From Streptomyces viridiviolaceus (lineage in GTDB: Bacteria > Actinomycetota > Actinomycetes > Streptomycetales > Streptomycetaceae), in the NCBI RefSeq assembly GCF_014650995.1, contig NZ_BMWA01000027.1, positions 1-64,000 of the forward strand: DNA of 64,000 nt. Direction: 5' to 3'. The notes under the pieces were generated by a model. The model searched no databases. It saw only the letters and a list, made by a program, of their open reading frames with translations, and was not told the origin of the DNA. Made by a program: the position numbers and the translations under genes. Positions 45,342 through 52,808 of this stretch are shown one piece after another (the first letter of the stretch is position 1; every line of letters begins with the position of its first letter).

Positions 45342-46466
45342 TCAACCCGATCCGACGAAGATCACCAGGAGCAGCCACACCACCGGAGCCGTCGGCAGCA
45401 GCGAGTCCAGCCGGTCCATGATGCCCCCGTGCCCCGGGAGCAGCGTGCCCATGTCCTTGATGCCCAGGTCCCGCTTGATCATGGATTCACCGAGGTCGCC
45501 CAGCGTGGCGCTGGCCGCGACCGCGAGGCCCAGCAGCAGGCCCTGCCACCAGGAGCCGTCGTCGATCAGGAACTGCATGCACAGCGCGCCCGCGGCCATC
45601 GCGAACGTCACCGCTCCGAGCAGACCCTCACGGGTCTTGCCGGGGCTGATGCGCGGGGCGAGCTTCTTCCGGCCGAAGCGCCAGCCGACCGCGTACGCGC
45701 CCGTGTCGCTGACGACGGTCAGCAACAGGAACGTCAGGACACGCCACGGGCCGTCCTGAGCCGTCAGCATCATCGCGACGAACGTGGCCAGGAACGGCAC
45801 GTAGAACGCCGCGAACACGCCCGCGGTGACGTCCTTGAGATAACCCTCCGGCGGTTCCGTCATCCGCCATACGAGAACCGCCAACGCCGTGAGGGCCATG
45901 GCGACCCAGGCGCCCTCGGCTCCCCGGACGTAGCCGGCCACCACCATCGCCGCGCCGCCCAGCGCGAGCGGGACGAGGGGCGCCTTGATGCCCTTGCGCT
46001 CCTCCAGCCGCTTGGTCAGTTCCCACAGGCCCACCACGACGGCGACCGCGATCACGCCGACGAACACGGCCTTGACGACGAACAGCGACGCGACGATGAC
46101 CACGCCGAGCCCGAGACCGACGCCTATCGCGGCACCCAGGTCACGCCCCGCGCTCTTCTTCTGCGGCCGGGGCGCCGGCTGGGGGGCGTGGGACATGGGC
46201 TCCGGATTCTGCGGCGCCGCCGCATACGACTGCGCCGACGGGTTCTCGTCGCGGAACAAGGGGCCGCTCAGCCGAGCGGCCCCACGGTCGTCATCCTGGT
46301 CTCCGCCGTGTTCGGGTACGTCGGGCACGATGGGCATGGGGCGAGTGTGCTGCGCGCTGTGCGCATCGTACGCGGGACCCGCCGGGGCGGCGCCCCGGGC
46401 AGGTCCCTGGTCGGACGGCCCCCAGTACCCGGCTTGTGGCGGCGCTCCCCAGGAAGAGTCGTTCAT
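45342..46466 (-). CDS. cdsA: Phosphatidate cytidylyltransferase
   Basis: Makes CDP-diacylglycerol for phospholipid synthesis. 374 residues. A disordered N-terminal ~110 (glycine/proline-rich), then about eight helices. The C-terminal family signature is present: SMIKRDLGIKDM, then LLPGHGGIMDRLDS. The long N-terminus is typical of streptomycetes. ATG overlaps the frr stop, so the two are coupled. Confidence 0.93.
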   Translation of the reverse strand: MNDSSWGAPPQAGYWGPSDQGPARGAAPAGPAYDAHSAQHTRPMPIVPDVPEHGGDQDDDRGAARLSGPLFRDENPSAQSYAAAPQNPEPMSHAPQPAPRPQKKSAGRDLGAAIGVGLGLGVVIVASLFVVKAVFVGVIAVAVVVGLWELTKRLEERKGIKAPLVPLALGGAAMVVAGYVRGAEGAWVAMALTALAVLVWRMTEPPEGYLKDVTAGVFAAFYVPFLATFVAMMLTAQDGPWRVLTFLLLTVVSDTGAYAVGWRFGRKKLAPRISPGKTREGLLGAVTFAMAAGALCMQFLIDDGSWWQGLLLGLAVAASATLGDLGESMIKRDLGIKDMGTLLPGHGGIMDRLDSLLPTAPVVWLLLVIFVGSG

Positions 46467-47023
46467 CAGACCTCGAGCAGCTCCGCTTCCTTGTGCTTCA
46501 GGAGCTCGTCCACCTGGGCGACGTACTTCGCGGTGGTGTCGTCGAGCTCCTTCTCCGCACGGCGGCCCTCGTCCTCGCCGACCTCGCCGTCCTTGATCAG
46601 CTTGTCGATGGCGTCCTTGGCCTTGCGGCGCACGGAGCGGATGGAGACCTTGGCGTCCTCACCCTTGCCCTTGGCGACCTTGATGTACTCGCGGCGGCGC
46701 TCCTCGGTCAGCTCGGGGAACACCACCCGGATGATGTTGCCGTCGTTGCTGGGGTTCACGCCCAGGTCGGAGTCGCGGATCGCCTGCTCGATGTTGCGCA
46801 GGGCGCTCTTGTCGAACGGCGTCACCACGGCCATGCGCGGCTCGGGTACCGAGAACGAGGCCAGCTGGTTGATCGGCGTCGCTGCGCCGTAGTAGTCGGC
46901 CACGATCTTGTTGAACATCGCCGGGTGCGCACGGCCGGTGCGGATCGCGGCGAAGTCCTCCTTGGCGACCACGACGGCCTTCTCCATCTTCTCCTCGGCC
47001 TCGAGGAGGGTCTCTTCGATCAC
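46466..47023 (-). CDS. frr: Ribosome recycling factor
   Basis: Splits post-termination ribosomes with EF-G. 185 residues, the standard length. Motifs IRTGRAHPAMFNKI and VVTPFDKSALRNIEQAIRDS are intact, with the C-terminal helix KDAIDKLIKDGEVGEDEGRR. GTG 47023 chosen over an adjacent GTG at 47026 because AGGAG is then six bases upstream. Coupled to cdsA; pyrH lies 200 bases upstream with nothing recognisable between. Confidence 0.95.
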   Translation of the reverse strand: MIEETLLEAEEKMEKAVVVAKEDFAAIRTGRAHPAMFNKIVADYYGAATPINQLASFSVPEPRMAVVTPFDKSALRNIEQAIRDSDLGVNPSNDGNIIRVVFPELTEERRREYIKVAKGKGEDAKVSIRSVRRKAKDAIDKLIKDGEVGEDEGRRAEKELDDTTAKYVAQVDELLKHKEAELLEV

Positions 47024-47224
47024 CACTTGCTCCTGCGTGTCTTGAGTAGGCCCGGCTGCGGTTCCCTGTCGGGGCGGCGGCCGGCTGCGTCGCGTCTTCT
47101 TCCTGCACGGTTCCCGACCGGCAGGACATTGTCCATCCCCCGGTCCGGCCCCGTCCCGTCCGTCCCCCTTACAGGTGCCGCGGACAGGTGGCGTGCCGCG
47201 TCGCCGGACGGGTTGGTGCTCCGG

Positions 47225-47983
47225 TCAGTCCCGGCTGCCTTGGTCACCCACAAGCGTGCCGATCTTCTCACCCTTGACGGCACGGGCGATATTGCCCTCC
47301 TTGAGGAGCTCGAAGACCACGATCGGAAGGCTGTTGTCGCGGCAGAGCGTGACGGCCGTGGCGTCGGCGACCTTCAGGTCCCGGGTGATGACCTCCCCGT
47401 ATCCGAGCGCGTCGAACTTCACGGCGTCCGGGTTGGTCTTCGGGTCGGAGTCGTAGACCCCGTCCACGCCGTTCTTGCCCATGAGCAGCGCCTCGGCGTC
47501 GATCTCCAGGGCGCGCTGTGCGGCGGTGGTGTCGGTGGAGAAGTACGGCATGCCCATACCGGCGCCGAAGATGACCACACGGCCCTTCTCCAGGTGGCGC
47601 ACGGCACGCAGCGGGATGTAGGGCTCGGCGACCTGCCCCATGGTGATGGCGGTCTGCACGCGGCAGTCGACGCCCTCCTTCTCCAGGAAGTCCTGGAGGG
47701 CGAGGCAGTTCATCACGGTGCCGAGCATGCCCATGTAGTCCGAGCGGGCGCGGTCCATGCCGCGCACCTGGAGTTCCGCGCCGCGGAAGAAGTTGCCGCC
47801 ACCGATGACGATGGCGATCTGCGCGCCGTCCCGGACGACGGCCGCGATCTCGCGCGCGATGGCGTGCACCACGTCGGGGTCGACGCCCAGGCCCCCGCCG
47901 CCGGAGAAGGCCTCTCCGGACAGCTTCAGCAGAAACCGGCCGCGTACTTTGCCGTCGTCGCTCTTCTCGGCCTTGGTGGTCAT
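47225..47983 (-). CDS. pyrH: UMP kinase
   Basis: Phosphorylates UMP to UDP with ATP. 252 residues. Amino-acid-kinase-fold motifs are FLLKLSGEAFSGG, AIVIGGGNFFRG, and FGAGMGMPYFSTDTTA with the following LMGKNGVDGVYDSDPK. Sits between tsf and frr as in most bacteria. A large hairpin (48019-48079) precedes it, so part of its expression may come from a separate promoter. Confidence 0.96.
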   Translation of the reverse strand: MTTKAEKSDDGKVRGRFLLKLSGEAFSGGGGLGVDPDVVHAIAREIAAVVRDGAQIAIVIGGGNFFRGAELQVRGMDRARSDYMGMLGTVMNCLALQDFLEKEGVDCRVQTAITMGQVAEPYIPLRAVRHLEKGRVVIFGAGMGMPYFSTDTTAAQRALEIDAEALLMGKNGVDGVYDSDPKTNPDAVKFDALGYGEVITRDLKVADATAVTLCRDNSLPIVVFELLKEGNIARAVKGEKIGTLVGDQGSRD

Positions 47984-48018
47984 GGAGATCTCGCCTCTTT
48001 TACGTGGGTCACACACAC

Positions 48019-48079
48019 GAAGAAGGCCATTGCCGGTGGGGGCGTGTTTCGCATCCCATACGCGGCAATGGCCTCCTCG
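48019..48079 (-). terminator. Hairpin between tsf and pyrH
   Basis: GGCCATTGCCG (48025-48035) pairs exactly with CGGCAATGGCC (48063-48073), extended by GAAGAA/CTCCTC flanks. The 27-base loop can form a small inner stem. A partial terminator for rpsB-tsf. Confidence 0.75.
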
Positions 48080-48189
48080 TCAGATCTGCTGTCGTCCTCC
48101 GCCACGCGCGCGTGCGGATCGGCGTACGCGAACGGCGCAGACGACTGCTGTCGACCCTACCGGGGTCGTACGTCCGTCGCGGTACGGAC

Positions 48190-49026
48190 TCAGATGCCGA
48201 CCTTGATGCGCGTGAAGCGCTTCAGGGTGACACCCGCCTCGTCCAGAACCTTCTGGACGGACTTCTTGTTGTCGAGCGCGTAGGGCTGGCCGAGCAGCGT
48301 GGCGTCCTTGAAGAAGCCGTTGAGGCGGCCCTCGACGATCTTCGGCAGGGCGGCCTCGGGCTTGCCCTCGGCGCGGGTGGTCTCCTCGGCGATGCGGCGC
48401 TCGGCCTCGACGATGTCGGCCGGGACGTCGTCCTTGGAGAGGTACTTCGGCGCGAAGGCGGCGATGTGCTGCGCGACGCCCTTGGCGACCTCGGCGTTCG
48501 GCTTGTCGAGCTCGACGAGGACACCGATCTGCGGGGGCAGGTCGGGCATCGTGCGGTGCATGTACGCCGTCACGTAGCCGTCGGAGAACTGCGCGAAGCG
48601 GTCCAGGACGATCTTCTCGCCGAGGTTGGCGTTGGCCTCGTCGACGTACGCCTGGACGGTCTTGCCGGGCTCGATCTCGGAGGCGAGCAGCGCCTCGAGG
48701 TCGGCCGGGGAGGCCTTGGCGACGTGCTCGGCGATGGTCTTGGCCACGGCCTGGAACTTGTCGCCCTTGGCGACGAAGTCCGTCTCGCACTTCAGCTCGA
48801 CGAGGACACCGGAGGAGTTGTCGTCGGCGATGATCGAGACGACGGCACCGTTCTCGGCCGAGCGGCCCTCGCGCTTGGCGACGCCCTTCTGGCCCTTGAT
48901 GCGGAGCGCCTCGACGGCCTTCTCGACGTTGCCCTCGGCCTCGTCCAGCGCCTTCTTGCAGTCCATCATGCCGGCGCCGGTGAGCTCGCGGAGCTTCTTG
49001 ACGTCGGCGGCGGTGTAGTTCGCCAT
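48190..49026 (-). CDS. tsf: Elongation factor Ts
   Basis: Guanine-nucleotide exchange factor for EF-Tu. 278 residues. N-terminal MANYTAADVKKLRELTGAGM and the UBA-like domain, MDCKKALDEAEGN, and the exchange core VELKCETDFVAKGDKF. Downstream of rpsB as usual. A compound hairpin lies between the two. Confidence 0.97.
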   Translation of the reverse strand: MANYTAADVKKLRELTGAGMMDCKKALDEAEGNVEKAVEALRIKGQKGVAKREGRSAENGAVVSIIADDNSSGVLVELKCETDFVAKGDKFQAVAKTIAEHVAKASPADLEALLASEIEPGKTVQAYVDEANANLGEKIVLDRFAQFSDGYVTAYMHRTMPDLPPQIGVLVELDKPNAEVAKGVAQHIAAFAPKYLSKDDVPADIVEAERRIAEETTRAEGKPEAALPKIVEGRLNGFFKDATLLGQPYALDNKKSVQKVLDEAGVTLKRFTRIKVGI

Positions 49027-49129
49027 GAGTCTGTGAGTCTTTCTCGAAGTCTGGAAGATCGGAGATCTGCGGGGTCCGCGGCCTATATGAAGCTGTAGGT
49101 CCGTGGCCCGTCGCTGACCAACGGGTGAA

Positions 49130-49189
49130 CGGCGGGAGCGGACTTCACCGCGCCTGAAGGCGCTGGTGGAAGCCGTACCGCTCCCGCCG
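49130..49189 (-). promoter_or_regulatory. Compound hairpin between rpsB and tsf
   Basis: A perfect 12-bp outer stem (49130-49141 with 49178-49189) holds an inner stem-loop made of GCGCC/GGCGC and CTTCACC-like/GGTGGAAG arms. It could be a terminator, a processing site or an attenuator adjusting EF-Ts relative to S2. Confidence 0.6.
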
Positions 49190-49208
49190 TCGACGCCGAC
49201 GGGAAAGG

Positions 49209-50093
49209 TCAGGCCTGCTCGGCCTCGGCGGCCGGGGCCTCGGCGGCGGGGGCCTCGGCAGCGGGGGCCTCGGCAGCGGCCTCGGCCGGCTTCTCGGCGG
49301 CACCCTCGGCGTCCGCCTTCTTCTCGCCCTCGAGCAGGTCGCGCTCCCACTCGGCCAGCGGCTCGCCCGCGGCCTTCTCGCCCTTGCCCTCGGTGGCGAC
49401 ACCGGAGCGGGCGATGAGGCCCTCGGCGACGGCGTCGGCGATCACGCGGGTGAGCAGGGTGACGGAGCGGATCGCGTCGTCGTTGCCCGGGATCTTGTAG
49501 TCGACCTCGTCGGGGTCGCAGTTGGTGTCGAGGATGGCGACGACCGGGATGTTGAGCTTCCGGGCCTCGCCGACCGCGATGTGCTCCTTCTTGGTGTCCA
49601 CGATCCAGACGGCGCTGGGCACCTTCTGCATCTCGCGGATACCGCCGAGGGTCTTCTCCAGCTTCGCCTTCTCGCGGGAGAGGACCAGCAGCTCCTTCTT
49701 GGTGAGGCCGGAGGCGGCCACGTCCTCAAAGTCGATCTGCTCGAGCTCCTTGAGGCGCTGCAGACGCTTGTAGACGGTCGAGAAGTTGGTGAGCATGCCG
49801 CCCAGCCAGCGCTGGTTGACGTAGGGCATGCCGACGCGGGTGGCCTGCTCGGCGATGGCCTCCTGCGCCTGCTTCTTGGTGCCGACGAACATGACCGTGC
49901 CGCCGTGGGCGACGGTCTCCTTGACGAACTCGTAGGCGCGGTCGATGTACGACAGCGACTGGAGCAGGTCGATGATGTAGATGCCGTTGCGCTCGGTGAA
50001 GATGAAGCGCTTCATCTTCGGGTTCCAGCGACGGGTCTGGTGACCGAAGTGGACGCCGCTCTCCAGCAGCTCCCGCATCGTGACGACGGCCAT
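49209..50093 (-). CDS. rpsB: 30S ribosomal protein S2
   Basis: 294 residues. Conserved start MAVVTMRELLESGVHFGHQT and QRWLGGMLTNFSTV, then WIVDTKKEHIAVGEARKL. The C-terminal ~50 residues are an alanine/glutamate/proline-rich tail with the repeat EAPAA (three copies), an actinobacterial feature. First gene of the rpsB-tsf block; promoter in 50094-50270, divergent from the M23 peptidase gene. Confidence 0.97.
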   Translation of the reverse strand: MAVVTMRELLESGVHFGHQTRRWNPKMKRFIFTERNGIYIIDLLQSLSYIDRAYEFVKETVAHGGTVMFVGTKKQAQEAIAEQATRVGMPYVNQRWLGGMLTNFSTVYKRLQRLKELEQIDFEDVAASGLTKKELLVLSREKAKLEKTLGGIREMQKVPSAVWIVDTKKEHIAVGEARKLNIPVVAILDTNCDPDEVDYKIPGNDDAIRSVTLLTRVIADAVAEGLIARSGVATEGKGEKAAGEPLAEWERDLLEGEKKADAEGAAEKPAEAAAEAPAAEAPAAEAPAAEAEQA

Positions 50094-50306
50094 GGCCGTA
50101 TCTCCTTGAGTTTCTCGGTTGTGCCGCGGAAGCCGGACGGCTCCCGCGCCTGACGCCCGCGTTGCGCCGTGCCACGAGGGACCGAGGGGCGCTGACACCG
50201 GGAGACCGACTGCTGCCGGCTCCGATGTCGGGGCGTGCGAAGTCGACCCGGTGACCCGGATCGCCATCAGAAGTGTACGGGACCCGCGGAGCACCGGGTG
50301 ACGCCA

Positions 50307-50334
50307 CTGTCCACAACCGGGCAGCGGTCCACAG
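50307..50334. promoter_or_regulatory. DnaA-box-like pair upstream of rpsB/M23
   Basis: CTGTCCACA (50307-50315) fits the streptomycete DnaA box, and CGGTCCACA (50325-50333) differs in one base, 18 bases apart. They lie in the 282-base divergent gap that otherwise shows only promoter-type sequence. Confidence 0.35.
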
Positions 50335-50374
50335 GTCCCGGCCCCGGTGGGCCCGTGTGCGCAACGGTTCTCGC

Positions 50375-51094
50375 ATGCGAGTGAGGCGATGCGTGCGTTG
50401 GTGCGTGTGGGTGGCGTTGCTGCCGGCCCTGTTCCCGGCGGTGCCGGGCCGCGCGTCCGGACCGGCCGCGGTTGCCGCGACGACCGCGGCGGCCGGCGAG
50501 GGCCGTCCGGCTCCGGGACCGGCGGAGACGGCCGTGGCCCGCGGCTGGCCGGTCGGCACCCGGCCCGCGGTCCTGCGGGGCTGGGAGCCGCCGGCGACGC
50601 CGTACGGCCCGGGCCACCGCGGCGTGGACCTCGCGGCACCGCCCGGCACACCGGTGCGGACGGTGGCCGCCGGGAGGGTGAGGTTCGCCGGCCGGGTGGC
50701 CGGCAAGGGGGTCGTCTCGGTGGAACTGACGGGGACGGGCGATCCGCCCCTGCGGACGACGTACGAGCCGGTCGAGGCGTCGGTACGGAAGGGGCAGCAG
50801 GTCACGGCGGGCGAGGTGCTCGGCACGGTGGAACCGCGGGGCTCCCACTGCACGGCATGCCTGCACTGGGGCCTGCTGAGAGGGGACGTCTACCTGAACC
50901 CGCTGTCGCTGCTCCCGCCGTGGCTGCTCGACGGGGGTCCGTCGAGACTGCTGCCGGTACGGGGAGTGCCCCTCCCGCAGCCAGGGCCCCGGGACGACGC
51001 CGGCCCGCGCACCACGAGCGTCGAGGATTTCTCCAGGACCCCGCGTATCAGCCCCGCACACCCCGCAGCGCCATGGACACCGCCGCCTCCGTGA
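50375..51094 (+). CDS. M23 (LytM-type) peptidase, secreted
   Basis: 239 residues. N-terminal signal peptide with arginines then a hydrophobic stretch (WCVWVALLPALFPAVPG). The LytM domain has the zinc motif GHRGVDLA and the second motif ACLHWGLL. The usual HxH is CxH here, a variant I believe is common in streptomycete members, so hydrolase activity is uncertain and the protein may act as an activator. ATG 50375 chosen; upstream in-frame codons lack a signal-peptide fit. Its 3' end overlaps the TetR gene by 47 bases, tail to tail. Confidence 0.82.
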   Translation: MRVRRCVRWCVWVALLPALFPAVPGRASGPAAVAATTAAAGEGRPAPGPAETAVARGWPVGTRPAVLRGWEPPATPYGPGHRGVDLAAPPGTPVRTVAAGRVRFAGRVAGKGVVSVELTGTGDPPLRTTYEPVEASVRKGQQVTAGEVLGTVEPRGSHCTACLHWGLLRGDVYLNPLSLLPPWLLDGGPSRLLPVRGVPLPQPGPRDDAGPRTTSVEDFSRTPRISPAHPAAPWTPPPP

Positions 51095-51629
51095 CGGCGT
51101 CCGGCTCCTCCGCCGCCCCCAGCTCGATCCGCCGCACGGCCGCGTCCACCACGCCCTGCAGCAGCATCGCCGCGAGCCGCGGCTGTCCGTGCCCCAGCTC
51201 CCCCAGCGCCTCCACGATCATCGCGACCAGCCCGCCGTGCGCCGCCCGGATCTTCTCCCGGGCCCCGGCGTCCAGCTCACTGGCGGAAATGGCCACGACG
51301 GCACGGTGGCGCCGGTCCCCGACCAGCTCCAGCTGCTTGCGCACGTACGCCTCGATCTTGGCCTCCGGCCCGTCGACCGCGGCCATCGCCGCCTCGACCT
51401 CGGCCGCCCAGACCGGGAAGTCGACCGCGCACAGCTCCTCGACGACCGCCGCCCGCGACCGGAAGTACTCGTAGACGGACGACCGGGCGAGCCCCGTCCG
51501 CTCGGCGAGGGCGGGGAAGGTCAGCGCCTCCGTCCCGCCTTCGGACAGCAGGGAGCGTGCCGCGTCCAGCAGGGCGGCACGCTGCATCGACCGGTGCTCG
51601 GCCACAGAGGCCGCTCGAATCCTTGGCAC
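51048..51629 (-). CDS. TetR-family transcriptional regulator
   Basis: 193 residues. N-terminal helix-turn-helix ALTFPALAERTGLARSSVYEYF, then a helical ligand-binding domain. GTG start at 51629. Targets unknown; convergent and overlapping with the M23 gene, and 61 bases downstream of whiG on the same strand. No clear palindromic operator is visible near its start. Confidence 0.88.
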   Translation of the reverse strand: MPRIRAASVAEHRSMQRAALLDAARSLLSEGGTEALTFPALAERTGLARSSVYEYFRSRAAVVEELCAVDFPVWAAEVEAAMAAVDGPEAKIEAYVRKQLELVGDRRHRAVVAISASELDAGAREKIRAAHGGLVAMIVEALGELGHGQPRLAAMLLQGVVDAAVRRIELGAAEEPDAVTEAAVSMALRGVRG

Positions 51630-51690
51630 GCCACCACTTTACGGACGCGCCACCGCGGACGGGAGTCACTCACCCCACGACACCGCGGGG

Positions 51691-52533
51691 TCAGCGGCCG
51701 AAACCGGCCAGCTTGGCCCGCAGCTGCAGCACGGACTTGGTGTGGATCTGGCTGACCCGGCTCTCGGTCACGCCCAGCACGTTCCCGATCTCGGCGAGCG
51801 TGAGTCCCTCGTAGTAGTACAGCGTGACGACGGTCTTCTCCCGGTCGGGCAGCGTGTTGATCGCCCGGGCCAGGAACCGGCGCAGTTCCCGGTCCTCGGC
51901 GACCTCCACCGGGTTGTCGGCCGCCGTGTCCTCCAGCGTGTCCATGAGGCTCAGCCGGTCCCCGCCCTCACCCCCGACGTGCAGCAGCTCCTCCAGTGCC
52001 ACCACATTGGCCAGCGACAACTGGCTGAAGACCGCGTGGAGATCCTCCACCGCGATGCCCATCTCCGCGGCCACCTCGCTCTCCGAGGGAGTGCGCCGCA
52101 GCCGCGCCTCCAGCGTGGCGTAGGCCCGCTCCACGTTCCGCGCCTTCTGCCGCACCGACCGCGGGATCCAGTCAAGGGCGCGCAGCTCGTCGATCATCGC
52201 CCCCCGGATCCGGGTGATCGCGTACGTCTCGAACTTGATCTCCCGGTCGACGTCGAACTTCTCGATCGCGTCGATCAGCCCGAACACCCCCGAGGAGACG
52301 AAGTCGGCCTGCTCGACGTTGGGCGGCAGCCCCACGCTCACCCGGCCCGCCACGTACTTCACGAGGGGCGAGTAGTGCAGGATCAACTGTTCCCGCAGCC
52401 GCTCGTCCCCCGTCGCCTTGTACGACCGCCACAGCTCGTCGAGCGTCGAGGGGGCGGGCGGTCGCACGCTGCCACCGTCGCGGGCGGCTGGGGGGATCGC
52501 CGCCCGGTCGGACCCGGAGGTGTGCTGGGGCAT
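51691..52533 (-). CDS. whiG: RNA polymerase sigma factor WhiG
   Basis: Sporulation sigma factor of the FliA class, needed to start aerial-hypha septation; antagonised by RsiG with c-di-GMP. 280 residues. Region 2 contains YSPLVKYVAGRVSVGLPPNV and FVSSGVFGLIDAIEKFD. Region 4 contains LPDREKTVVTLYYYEGLTL and LGVTESRVSQIHTKSVL. Its presence confirms Streptomyces or a close relative. Upstream 276 bases hold two short palindromes but no clear promoter. Confidence 0.97.
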   Translation of the reverse strand: MPQHTSGSDRAAIPPAARDGGSVRPPAPSTLDELWRSYKATGDERLREQLILHYSPLVKYVAGRVSVGLPPNVEQADFVSSGVFGLIDAIEKFDVDREIKFETYAITRIRGAMIDELRALDWIPRSVRQKARNVERAYATLEARLRRTPSESEVAAEMGIAVEDLHAVFSQLSLANVVALEELLHVGGEGGDRLSLMDTLEDTAADNPVEVAEDRELRRFLARAINTLPDREKTVVTLYYYEGLTLAEIGNVLGVTESRVSQIHTKSVLQLRAKLAGFGR

Positions 52534-52716
52534 TCGTCGCCTAGTGCCGTTCTGCCGTGTTGTGGGATGCCTGGGTGAGGCCGCCGGTCTGCTGTCTTGT
52601 TCGTGCCTGTCTGCGTGGGGGTCCTCGTGAGCGTAGCGTGACTGGGCTGTCGCGGTGCGCGAAGAGCGGAGGGGGCGTCGTACGCAGATACGTTCCGCTG
52701 GATGCTCCGCAAGGGG

Positions 52717-52743
52717 GATCGCGATCGCTCTGAGTGATCACTC
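52717..52743. promoter_or_regulatory. Adjacent palindromes upstream of whiG
   Basis: GATCGCGATC (52717-52726) and GAGTGATCACTC (52732-52743) are perfect palindromes 5 bases apart, about 190 bases before the whiG start and 65 after the dprA stop. Possible regulatory sites. Confidence 0.35.
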
Positions 52744-52808
52744 GAATACTCCAACTGCGGGAATTCCCAAGGGCGTCGGGGTTCCCCCGGACGGCCGAAC
52801 ACGCACCG

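Noticed and set aside
47026..47225. Possible small gene between frr and pyrH
   Set aside because: Only short arginine/glycine-rich frames without ribosome sites; likely leader or promoter sequence.
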